Shown here: one piece after another, positions 1 to 60,000 of the stretch | Position numbering within the stretch: position 1 is the stretch's first letter | Layout: every line of letters starts with the position of its first letter | NCBI GenBank assembly: GCA_009760855.2 | Contig: WPIO01000095.1 | Location: forward strand, 1,399,001 to 1,459,000 | DNA length: 60,000 bases | Direction of reading: 5' to 3' | Source of the DNA: Cristatella mucedo | Lineage: Eukaryota > Bryozoa > Phylactolaemata > Cristatellidae | The notes under the pieces: generated by a model | Database searches by the model: none | The model's input: the letters and a program-made list of their open reading frames with translations, nothing else | What the model was told of the DNA's origin: nothing | Program-made: the position numbers and the translations under genes

Positions 1-90
1 GTGTTTGCAATATGTTGTGGGCCACACTGCTGCCACAACTGCAGGGCAAACCTTTATTGCTCAGTACTGTTGAGACACATAGCTACGGGC

Positions 91-135
91 GTGCATGTGT
101 GTGTGTGTGTTGTGTGTGCGTGCGTGCGTGCGTGC

Positions 136-168
<33 letters not shown>
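91..168. repeat. (GT)n / (GTGC)n microsatellite
   Basis: Alternating purine-pyrimidine tract of about 78 bp with an internal stretch of GTGC units between two GT blocks. Downstream flank of ANAPC1. Confidence 0.98.
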
Positions 169-171
<3 letters not shown>

Positions 172-1285
172 GGTGGGGGGTGTATAAGCAGTGAGGGTGC
201 AAGAGAGAACAAGCGATAAGAGAGGGCTTAGGTAAGCAGAAGTCAGGCCGGCTGGAAATTAGCAAGAGTGCCATCGCCAGGTAAAAAAAAACATAAGCAG
301 CATAAACAATAGCAGAAACAGCAGAACCAGTGGTGGCAATTGATTTCGGCTCCAATAATGGTAATTAGGGTCTGCAAGATGGGCAACAAGTGTGAGAGGC
401 ATGGGGCAGCAGTAGCAATAGCAGCTGCTGCACGGACAGTGGAAGATGCAGCAGTTGCTGATGCTCTTGTGGCTAGCTATAGCCGAGGTACTTGTGGTAG
501 GATTTGACCTAAGTAAATATCTGCCCGACCGGATGTCATGACAGGCTAATATAACATGCATGGGCCCTTTGCCATAGTGCAGTCAGCAGTATGGTTATGC
601 CAGCCAGAAAATGCCGAATAAGCTTGCCTCTGTTGCTCAGGTTTTTGCAAGCACTACTTTGTGACCTCAGCAAACAAAAGTAAAAACTATCAATGACAGT
701 AGGTTTCGACCAGGTGCCACTGGCACGTGCATCACTCATGAATCTGGTCAAGAATGCAACCGAATGCAGACCACCACTGCTGATGGTCCACGATCTCACC
801 AGTACGTCGAGAATAAGGAAGCAGCAGCTGCTGCCCAAGTATCAAAAGTTCAATCCCAGCAGCTCACTAGCTCATGCTGTGTTATCTCTACTAAACACAC
901 GCTTGATGTAATCTACTATCCCGGCCAAAAGCAAGCATGTGAGCTTGCTCGCACAACCTGCAGATCCATTACAGACAAATCCTCACAAGCAGTGCTTATA
1001 CGGCTTCCCAACAGGTATATACTACCAGATCAACGTTTATAACGACCTGCTAACGACCATGGGTCAAGCTGACATACGAAACCAGTGAAAGTAGAGTGAA
1101 CTCATCTCCATGCTCAGTGACAGACTAGTGTGCAGACTGTGCCACGTATGCACAGAAGCAAGTAATGATAAACGAATCTATTCCATCCTCAGCAACATTC
1201 ACAGGACATGACACAGTATCGATGGTAGCATGCATTCGGTTGATATTTTCAGTAGACGAACTGTGTAGCCCGGGACCTGTTTGAA
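169..1285. other. Non-coding flank, nothing recognised
   Basis: Short, overlapping open frames on both strands without domain, codon bias or repeat signature. I see no gene, RNA or element here. Confidence 0.6.
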
Positions 1286-1505
1286 CACTGAAATTAATAA
1301 TGATAATATTAATAGCAATAATACATATGTATAGCACCCTCAGAGAACTTAATCTCTTTCTAGACACTTTACATATGCTGCAAAGGAAGCATGCCCATAT
1401 GATTAGTGGTAACATGCACGATGTGAATATGCATAACATGGTTGGTGGTAACATTCACAGTGTCAGCATGCATACGCACACAAAGGACAAATCGCAAGAC
1501 TCACC
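1286..1505 (-). mobile_element. LINE 3' tail fragment (CR1/L2-like family)
   Basis: An ATT-rich tail, then the complementary arms of the family stem-loop (cctcagagaactt...tctttctag), then the UTR motif with the repeated tgcatgctgacac-type words seen in all copies in this window. 5'-truncated, no coding part left. Confidence 0.85.
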
Positions 1506-2369
1506 AAAAGCTGCGAGAAAGAGGCAACTCGAGTCAACTGGTTGAAACCACCGGTCCTAGTTTGAAACCCGTTGGATTTGAAAGCAAATAGCGAGGTACC
1601 TAAGAGCAAGAAAGGCCAATCAGTCTAAAGCTCATAAATACTTAATAGCAAGCAGGGGTCAGAACCCTTCCCCTGGGCCAGCCAGTCCAATAGTCAGGAC
1701 GATTCGGCTGTCGTCTACTGGCACCAGATCTACATCAGCAGAGTCAAAACGCAGTCCTGACCACTGCCCCTCCCTTTCACTGATGGCCTCCCTCCAAATC
1801 AAATGACCTCACTATTACCGGCAGTAGCCATGCAAGTCATGTTTCCATCCTCGTGATAAGATGCAGGCATGCAAACTGGGCTGGGAGCTGCCAAGTGGCA
1901 TCAGCACCTAACAAGGTTTGTGAGGTTAAAATCGAACTGCTCAATTATTAACTCGGGTGCTGGCACTTGATATGCAATGGCATGCTACCCGTTATGTTTG
2001 GTTTTGAGAAGTAAAAGATCTGTGAGTGGTGGTCGCTGGGCAACATGATGCTGAGAAAATGCAGTCTGCAGGGTGACAAATTACAGTCTGGAGACTACCG
2101 AACCTACCTAGAATGACTTGCTTGCAGAGAATCAATCGAGGTAGACGTAGCTAATGGCAACAGGGTGAGCATCAAATGAGGTTAAGTGAAGTGTCAAGTG
2201 AAGAGGGCGACTGCAACGGCTACACAGTTTGAGAAGCCCTAGAAAAAACCTCACTGGTATGCTTTATCCATCATTGGAGCCTCCCAAGTACCAAATAGCC
2301 CAGTGCTACGGAAGGGCTATAATAAAATGGTGCTACGGCCGTTTTGACCAGAAGCAGTGTAGATCAAAC
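1506..2369. other. Non-coding flank, nothing recognised
   Basis: No open frame above background and no repeat that I can relate to the families in the window. Confidence 0.55.
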
Positions 2370-2585
2370 TACAATATTGCTACCACTAAATATTGCTACC
2401 ACTAACCATATTTTACATGCTGACACTGTGCATGTCACCTGACTATGTTATGCTTTTTGACATCGTGCATGTTACCAGTATTCATTTGATCATGCCTCCT
2501 TCACAGCATATGTAAAGCGCCTAGAAGGAGATTTAGTTCTCTGAGGATGTTTTAAAAATGCATTATTATTACTATTATTATTAGG
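2370..2585 (+). mobile_element. LINE 3' tail fragment
   Basis: The UTR words (gctgacactgtgcatgtcac) and the stem-loop tail atgtaaagcgcctag...gttctctgagg followed by an ATT-repeat terminus. The start repeats atattgctaccactaa twice. 5'-truncated. Confidence 0.85.
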
Positions 2586-3123
2586 TAGGCCAGTGATTTT
2601 AACCAACCATCACACTCAGGAGCATACTAACCTTCCTATCGGCATGTATCAAGGAGATTTGAAGACAAACCCTTGTGTAAAATAAAATCCGAAAAAAGAT
2701 TGCACAGCAACTGTGAGATGGCTGGCATAACGCCACAGATGCTATGGTCGAGAGTCGAGATGCTGAGTGATATACGTTTTTTGGCAACAAATGCTTTAAC
2801 AGCCCAATCCTAAAGAATTAACTTCCATAACTCTCAGGCACCGATACCGTATCTTCTCCTGCTACTGACTCCGGAATTCACTTTTTACCATTCCCCAACG
2901 CAACTTTCGGGCTAATTGGAGATACTTTCTTGACGTCTGCCTAATTCAGCTAAGCTCTAGATTTACTTTATTTCTTATTCATGTGAGGTGAAAGGCTGTT
3001 TATTACCGAATGTCAATAGAAAGCCATTTCGGTTCTACACAACCAATACGTCTTCAGGGTAGCAACAAAATGCATGTAGTCCTAATGGCTTGGAGTTACA
3101 GATGGAGATGCACAGTGAATAGT
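2586..3123. other. Non-coding flank, nothing recognised
   Basis: No gene or repeat recognised. Confidence 0.5.
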
Positions 3124-3162
3124 ATGTGTGTGTGAGTGTGTGTGCGTGTGTGTATGTGTGTG

Positions 3163-3244
<82 letters not shown>

Positions 3245-3248
3245 TGTG
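3124..3248. repeat. (GT)n microsatellite, about 125 bp
   Basis: Almost pure GT repeat with a few A and C interruptions at its 5' side, the pattern of a tract decaying from one end. Confidence 0.98.
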
Positions 3249-4818
<1,570 letters not shown>

Positions 4819-4859
4819 AATACAGAAAGAGAGTGGACGCGAGAGAGAGGCAAAGGTAG

Positions 4860-6520
4860 AATGAGCCAGTGTACATGAAACTAAGAGTCGATAGCCGGCC
4901 GAAGAATGGAGAAATAGCAAAGAAGGCACAGGGCCATTGATTTGGAAGCAACTAGGTAATAATCAACGATGCTATCGCTGGGGTACTCTGTCCCACAGAA
5001 TTAAGGCCCGTCCAGGTCCATCTGGGTTGCCAGTGCAGGATGCCTCATAAGCCTGTCATCTCGATAGCCGTCTGTGAAACGAAGCCAGTCGTTCTGGCTG
5101 CAGTTGCCCACAGAACACGGGGTGGCTCTATCGCATTCACTTGGAACGATCACAAGTATGCAACCGCCGAACGTGAAGCACCCTACAGATTATTAGGCAA
5201 AGCTGCTGGTCTTGCATTCTATCGCTAGCGACACTGGCTGCTTCCTCAAGAGCGCATTCCAAAGCAACAACCATCGCTCGCCGAACAGGGGCCAGCACGA
5301 GCTCGCTCCGGGCTCCCACTTCCATCGATACTGCCCCTGAATCACCATAGGTCCGGCGACTCTACTAGCCTCTGGTAGCATGTCTCACCGTTCCTTACAT
5401 ATAAAGTCTATGTGGTTGCTGCAAGCCAACAAAGCCCCATCCATGCAAGCTAGGGGGCTACTTAACACCAAATACATCTGGTTTTCACCAGTCTCTTCTT
5501 ATCTTATCTTATGAGGCCAAAAATAATTAATTATGCTTAGTAACTTCTGTAATACCTAATACTCGCAAGCGAATTCCATAAAAAAAGAGCTTGGACGCCT
5601 ACCTTATCATTACACCTCGCTACTCAGCTCATCTTAGGCTGCTGTTCTCAACATGAATGCAGGCTGAAGTTGACTGGATTTACCTAAACTTGGTCCGGAT
5701 AAAGGTCAGCTCTTCATCGGTTGCGCTAGGACAGCGATCTCCTCGATACTCTGCAATGTGGCTGTTTAAGGACTCCCGGGCGATCGCTGCAGCAGCTGGG
5801 AGGGTAACAGTAACCTTGACATTGATAGAGGCGTCCCCGGCACCCAGCTGATGAGATGAGAACTTGCTCTAGCTCTAGCTCCGCCCTCTCCTCCTCCACA
5901 AACCGACCCTCCAAGTACCGGAAAGATCCCGGAAGTCTATTGGGGTTGGCCCATGTGCTTCGCTGCAGGCTGATTTATTCAAATCGAGTGGTACGGATAG
6001 ATCCGGCCTTTATGTCAAGACCAAGTGTGATGCTGGGTTCGATCCATCTTAAGCTTATGGAGCCCGGCAGCACCTAATTTTTCTTTAACTTCCTATTGGT
6101 GAGGAGTTGGAGCTGATATGGAAAATGTCGTTGAATCAACTTCGGAGATTGATAATACGTGTCTTATTTCTGTCGAACTTTACGATGCCCCATTAGGGTG
6201 GTCATAGTGTAACGCCGAAGGCTAGGCAAAGTAGGCATAACCTGCCTCTTACCGAGCGGTGCAACCTACTGCCGAATGCGGTTCGGTTCGCGCATACGCG
6301 AAATAAGCAGACCGTCACGAAACGAGTGTTTCTGGCGCTGGTCTATTTACCGTTACTAAAGCGGGTCGTGCGTCCGCGGAGTGAATTAAAAAGATTCAAA
6401 TACGAGATTTTACTGAGCTTTGGTCTCAAGCGTACTATGTCGCTTCGCGTCTAGCTCAGTTTTATCCTCCACACTCATCGCAGGCTCACTACAGCACAAG
6501 CACGTTTACGGGGAGGGGGA
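4860..6520. other. Non-coding flank, possible unclassified repeat
   Basis: No protein family recognised. From about 6060 the composition changes (CG-containing words such as gcgcatacgcg, gtccgcggag), as in the repeat block that follows, so the element below may start here. Confidence 0.4.
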
Positions 6521-6754
6521 AATACGTCCCCGCACTTAGGCTATCTACGTCTATTGTGGGGAACGACCCAAATAGACAGAGCCCGAACCGGAGCCTAGAA
6601 CCTGACTGGAAAGCTAGGGCTCCGCTTCCACCGTGACGGCAGGAATACTGCACACTAACACAACTGCACTCTTGCTGAGGAAACACGTCTCCGAACTTAC
6701 GCTACTTACGTCTCTAGTGGGGAACGACCCAAATAGACGGAGGAGCCCGAACCA
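6521..6754. repeat. Imperfect direct repeat, two 70-bp copies
   Basis: Copies at 6521-6590 and 6682-6754 share tggggaacgacccaaatag and the ends gcccgaacc, about 85% alike by eye, spaced about 160 bp apart. They lie beside the tRNA-like head below and may be part of the same composite element. Confidence 0.75.
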
Positions 6755-6956
6755 AAGATAAATCTCACGCTTCTAGTTCGCATCGGCAAATCCTTATGCC
6801 GAGACCACGTGCAAACGCACACACAAAAGAAACACAAAATTAGAGCTCGGGCGCTATACGACCATATTCGGTGGCGTCTACAAAATAAATCCTAGCTGAT
6901 TAAACAGCCTCTTTTTGTATAGCGACAGAAGAGCCTTTACGGCTATCACCATCGCT

Positions 6957-7057
6957 TGCAGTGGCGATAAAGAATCACCCACCACAGGAATCGAACCCAC
7001 GACCTCACGGCAAAGGTCGTGAAAGCAACCGCCTTACCTAGTGTGCCATCACGGCTC
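6957..7057 (-). mobile_element. tRNA-derived SINE head (second family)
   Basis: Read on the minus strand, gatggcacactaggtaaggc resembles a polymerase III A box and gtgggttcgattcc an intact B box, spaced as in a tRNA. The flanking arms are imperfect, so it is not a functional tRNA. Sequence leftwards to about 6520 may be its body. Confidence 0.7.
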
Positions 7058-7069
7058 TATGGGGTTGAC

Positions 7070-7380
7070 AAGCCAGCCAATATCAATCACCTCGATCTTA
7101 CTGGGACCTCTGCGTCCTCTTGCTCACAGGTCGAGAACGCATGTGCTCTTTAGCCACCTCTCGTCCTAACGGAAACCGTCTATCAAGCAGCTGCGTCCTA
7201 GAGGACGCAGTTGCTTTTCAGCCACCTTTCTTGTTCTCTCGGAAAACCGGCCAGCAACTCTAGGACGGCTGCGACAGCCACCCTGGACAGGCCAGCAGCC
7301 GATATCAATCCCCCCATGATCCTACTACGACGGCTGCGTCCTCTTGCTCAAGCTCTAGGAACGAAGTGCTTCCTGCTGAG
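7070..7380. repeat. Diverged direct repeat with central perfect hairpin
   Basis: Two related blocks (about 7070-7175 and 7285-7385) share the words gatatcaatc/aatatcaatc, ctgcgtcctcttgctca and a gtgct-rich end. Between them, 7191-7210 is a perfect inverted repeat (CTGCGTCCT-AG-AGGACGCAG). Confidence 0.6.
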
Positions 7381-7389
7381 CAATTCTTG

Positions 7390-8801
7390 TGCTCCCTAAA
7401 ATTGAGCCAGGCCGGCACTGTTCTCCAATAGCACTTTACGAATCTGGCAGCTACATAAGAAAGCACCGGATTCACCAGAAACCTCATGTAACCTAGTTCA
7501 CTTTGCAGAAAGGAGTTCTGCTAAAGAGAGGCCATTACAATAGCTCTGCTCTCTTTACAAGAACGCTTGTGCTCGGAGCTGGCCTACAACCAGCAAGTTA
7601 AGAAAGCTAGCTGGCCGTTCAACACACCAAAGAAAATACTGTGAACCATAATACCGTGCATTCAAAACCTGAACACATTGCAGTCCAATAGATAAAAACA
7701 ATAATAATGGATTCATATACTTTCCTGGGAAAACTGATTGTTTTTTCTAGGCATATTACATCACGTTGTAAAGAACTTCAGCTGACCAGTGACGACATAC
7801 TTAATTTCAACACACCCAACCATGCAACAGACAGTCAACACTAACTCAGCAATGGCTGTTAGGATCGGGTGTGCTTTTAGCTTCGGTTTAATGTCTTCAA
7901 ATCCGGTAATTTATTGATTTCATTTGGGAGTAAATTAAAGGCTTCGAGCAGAGCACAGTGCCCAAGCAGCATTGCACAGCACGATTGGATGCTGTAAGAT
8001 GCACCTGGGTGGATAGAAGACGAGGTGTTCAGTTCAATTTGCAATTGTTTTGGCAGTCAGTACAGGTTCGTCTGTGCGTGACAAGTAGTTGCAAAATTAT
8101 TCTTGATTTTGCAGCAGAACAGGACACTGCATATCCAAGACATATCTAATTACCTGGCCAAATGTTACAATTGTCTAATTTTGAGGTTGCCAGCCCATCA
8201 TCCAAATGGGTTTCCAAAGGACATCACTAAGAATCATTGTGGGGTAGCATGTAGCTGCCGGCTCGATTGTCATGTCGTGCTGGTGGTTGGCTACGTTGCA
8301 TATTACACCCTTAAAGGCTTCTCAAGCACAACCAGTCACCAGTAGTGATTTGTTTCTGTTTACACATCTGGACTATATACTGTAGCTACCTTGCTGTGCA
8401 CGCCAAGGATAAGTTGGGGCCATCAGAATAAGGACAACAATCTCGAGAACGCTGCTTTACGTGATCGTAAGTCAGCTGACAAGATTACTTCTCGGCGGCT
8501 AAAGAAAGAATCGATGGCCGGTTCCACACGAACTTGCATTAGCTGAGGGCAAAATTGCTGGCAACTTCGGAACAGATGTCATCAGTAGCTTAGGTTTGTT
8601 CGTGACCTGTCAATGGTCATTCTGTGTTCAACAGACTAACAGTACGTAGATTTATAATAGCTGACCTGCCCATCGAACACTAATACCTCGTGGCAAAACA
8701 GCTGTGGCAAAATCTCGTAAATACATGTACATCGCTAAGGCAGACAGCAGTCATACCGTGTGTATATTTATTTAAGCAGGTGTTTATATGCATGCATATA
8801 A
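7390..8801. other. Non-coding flank, nothing recognised
   Basis: No supportable gene or repeat family. Confidence 0.5.
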
Positions 8802-8843
8802 GCACACACACACACAAACACACACACACACACACACACACAC
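8802..8843. repeat. (CA)n microsatellite, short
   Basis: About 21 units with one AA interruption. Confidence 0.95.
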
Positions 8844-11430
8844 GTAGCAATGCAGTACTGAGCAATAGATGTCGGTCAGTGTCTAGGGATTGATTGTTGC
8901 TTTATGGAACCAGATCATTCTCAACAAACACATTTCTCAGTTCTAGTTCACTCAAAACTCCAGCTAGTAACGCCCATTTACCCTGCAATGGTGGCAGCAG
9001 TGTGGCCCAAAACGTATTGCAGGCAAAGAAAATGCTGCTCCACAAAATTTGTACATAATGTTCCTTCTACAGGCACTGCTAGCACCCAAGTGACCAAAAA
9101 ACGTTTAGCACTACGTGATTGTTTAAGGGTTCTAGTGGCAGAGTACTAAACCGAATACTGAGCTACTAGAGATCTATGCAGTGCCTAAGATCCACGTCTA
9201 CATGCAACACCGGTTCAATCGTGCTGACACAGCTCAGCTTAAGGATCCCCATGGAACACAATTTCCCATATTTGATAGTTTGCTGTACTCTGCGATAGCA
9301 AATCAGCCGATTCGCATCCCAGTCTGCATGCGCCAGCATCATCGAAGCCAAGGCGAATTGCTGCCACTGCTTGCGGCCAGCTGATAGGTGCAAAGGCAGC
9401 ATTCATTTGCTCAGGACGTCCAAATTGTACAAGCAGGCAGGCATGCATTCTCAAAGTTGATTCAAGACCCCGAGGTCTTGGTAAGCTGAAGGAATGGGTG
9501 GGGAGTTGATCGTCTCGCCTCACCTCGTGTTATCGTTTAGTAACTGAACATTCTATCAATGTAAACCGATTGCTGTTGTCGGGTATCCCATCACCCATTG
9601 GCGCTTAGAGCAGGCTATACTTGCACATGCAACAATGCCCCGTGTCGTTTATCGATTGTGCCCACTGTTCGAGCTGCTGCCGGAAATAACCCAACGAATC
9701 GCCACCTTGCGATGCTTCAACAATAGTGCAATGCTACTCAAAGAAAACAGCAAAACGACCGAGCTATTTAACAAAACGGCCAGTAGTCAAGTGAAAAGTA
9801 GTGGTGCCAGCACATCAACATAGGCCCACACCATGAGCAGTCACAACATGGAAACGAACAAGAATTCCGTTTAAGTCTGCCAGTCAAGCCCAGCAATGCA
9901 GAAAATCGTGCTCCCTTGCTCGTTGCTGTTTGGCCGAGTAAGAGGGAAGGAATCCTGTCTTGCTACAACTGTGCCGTCTGTCCACCTCCTTGGAATGGCT
10001 GCCTACGCACAGTATGGCCGCTTGCAGGCTCGCTGGTATGCAAGCACTGTGTTCAGCACGTGCCGAGCGAGGCTCGTGCAGCAAACATTCGACAAAGCAC
10101 CTCGCACACTTCCTTGGCAATGGAGACCGAAGCAGCAGCCGAGCTGTGACCGACTGAAGGCGAGGCGCGCAGTAGCCTCAGCACGTTGACAAAGCCCAAC
10201 GGCTGCTGCTTTTGCAGTGCTAGAACAAAAACAAAGGTACTTTGATGAGCCAGCCACACTGCACAAGCACAATGACAGAGCCGCGTCAACGAAACAGAAG
10301 CACTTCATACTGCTGGGAAAAGGACTACCTCCGGCACAGCAGCATAGTAGCTCTGCGACTGGAGGACGACAAAAACGCCAGCAGCAGGCTATAGATGTTA
10401 CAAGGTTGCAAGACGGATAGATGTTACAAAGTTGTAAGACGGATAGACGGCCAAACTTCAAGCGTTTGGCTGCCAGTTTATCTGCGCGCTCACACACTCG
10501 CGCATACACAGACAATTTTTCGACGTTGTGCCCACACACAGCGGTATTTTACGATGGGCCAAAACATGGGCACTGTGGTAGCCACTTGACATAGCCGTCG
10601 CGACGATCAGCTGCCGCAATCAGCAAGCTCTCGTCCGATCACAAGCCACAACGCAGCTGCACAGAGCTACGAATACCTTGTGAGAATCGCCCAGCCAAGG
10701 AGGCCGGCTACACTCATGTCTGCAGGCATTTTATTAATGCACGCCCATTAATATCGCCGATTGGGTCTGCCGTATGACTTTTTGGGCTAAAATTCTCCGA
10801 GATGCAACGCAGGAAAGCTACACACGATGCGTAAAATAGCTGATCTCCCCAACCAGTGGACCATTTAGCCCACTTGAGTCTGTAGGCTCAATGCCTTTTA
10901 CTCAGCTGCGATATTTTCTTACCCTTGTCACCGATGGACGATCGCTTAGACAAATCGACGGCTCGACCTCCTCCCCATTTGCTAGTCAGATGCAGTCTCC
11001 TTGGTGGCTTTGTGATAGCAGAATCAAGCTAGGCTTCCTATGGATAGGAGCAGGCTTTGTCAGGGACAACTCCTCCGACTGCCGCTTCTTGGTCGGGAGC
11101 CCAAGACAGCGTCAGTATGACATGAACCCCTCCTGGCATACTTAGCTGGGTTAGATCTCACACAGCCTCACTCATCCTAAGGAGACGAGCTATCTTCCTG
11201 TTGCTGATTCATTGTTTATGATGTGCTGGCAACAAGCCTTTGTGAAATTCGACGAGCTACCTAGTCTCATAAATTGGACAGCAGTGCTAACTACTGGCGA
11301 GATGGCCGAATCCCGAACTGACCAGGAGTGAGTACATCGGGGGAGGGGGGGGGGGCAAAGGAGGTCCTCACACACTCTCCCCGTATGTCCTCTACATCCC
11401 TATTCTTAAAATGTATGCCTGTGAAGAAGG

Positions 11431-11431
<1 letters not shown>
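8844..11431. other. Non-coding flank, nothing recognised
   Basis: Contains a tandem pair of a 26-bp unit near 10390-10441 (word gatgttacaa followed by ttg[ct]aagacg). The longest open frame (minus, 10003-10539) is Cys/Ala/Leu-rich without family resemblance. Confidence 0.5.

Positions 11432-11466
<35 letters not shown>
11432..11466. repeat. (GT)n microsatellite, about 35 bp
   Basis: Short GT run just beyond the ANAPC1 stop codon on the 3' side, followed by degenerate GT/GC sequence to about 11490. It may lie in the 3' UTR. Confidence 0.95.
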
Positions 11467-11468
<2 letters not shown>

Positions 11469-11755
11469 ATGCGTGTGCATGTGAGGGTGTATTTTTACGT
11501 GTCAGACTGAGCTGGGGTGTGTGTTAAAAATGAAGCTTGTGGTATGGTTCAACTGGTATCTACTTGTATGGTGCTCTTAAGACCCAAGCTCGACGGTAGT
11601 TATTTAATGAGGAGATAACTTCCATTGCTAGGCTAGTCTGGTGCTGGGTCGGAAATATGCCAAGGTGCATATAAATACCCATAAACAGCGCAAGTGTACA
11701 TTCAGGCCTGGCGAGCCTGCCAAGGGAGGTAATGATATTCCCACCGAAGAGGAGG

Positions 11756-60000
<48,245 letters not shown>

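Noticed and set aside
6973-7057. Functional tRNA gene
   Set aside because: The B box is good but the acceptor and anticodon arms do not pair well, and the sequence continues into repeat DNA; a SINE head fits better.
10003-10539. 178-codon minus open frame in the ANAPC1 3' flank
   Set aside because: Cys/Ala/Leu-rich composition without any recognisable domain, in DNA where the opposite strand is also open; looks like chance.

Overview
The window is nuclear DNA of an animal, almost certainly an invertebrate that I cannot place in a phylum. The evidence is spliceosomal GT-AG introns, very long dinucleotide microsatellites, CR1/L2-like LINEs and tRNA-derived SINEs, and one large split gene whose protein resembles vertebrate APC1 closely. 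There is no sign of prokaryotic gene organisation.

The only cellular gene I can support runs on the minus strand from the right edge of the window to about 11.76 kb. It is the 3' part of ANAPC1, the largest scaffold subunit of the anaphase-promoting complex/cyclosome (APC/C). I assembled 29 consecutive exons, e1 at 59.7 kb to e29 at 11.8 kb. All have GT donors and AG acceptors, all phases agree, and they join into one frame of 3981 bp (1326 codons plus stop). The window begins inside the middle part of APC1, upstream of the PC (proteasome/cyclosome) repeats, and carries the whole PC-repeat domain (e11-e20) and the C-terminal domain (e21-e29). The N-terminal WD40 part, promoter and start codon lie beyond 60 kb. 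The match to vertebrate APC1 was made from memory, not by alignment.

Regions: 1-11.7 kb is non-coding 3' flank with microsatellites, LINE tails, a tRNA-like SINE block (6.5-7.06 kb) and a direct-repeat block with a hairpin (7.07-7.38 kb). From 11.7 to 38.9 kb are exons e29-e7 with introns of 52 bp to about 4.1 kb, carrying scattered LINE and SINE fragments. From 38.9 to 59.2 kb are exons e6-e2, separated by large introns (up to 6.8 kb) that are packed with repeats. Two nearly full-length but broken LINEs lie there in opposite orientation (39.84-42.96 kb + and 52.73-55.92 kb -), plus several younger 5'-truncated copies. From 59.2 to 60 kb are exons e2 and e1 and the edge.

The most informative repeat biology is one LINE family and one tRNA-headed SINE family that share a 3' stem-loop tail, which implies partnership. 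A near-identical 0.6-0.8 kb tract is shared by the two opposed LINEs and looks like gene conversion. One 5'-truncated LINE begins six bases inside an ANAPC1 intron, so that an APC1 exon reads in frame into reverse-transcriptase sequence. I saw no RNA gene, CRISPR, operon or novel protein system. The unusual content is in the repeats and in splice-site architecture.
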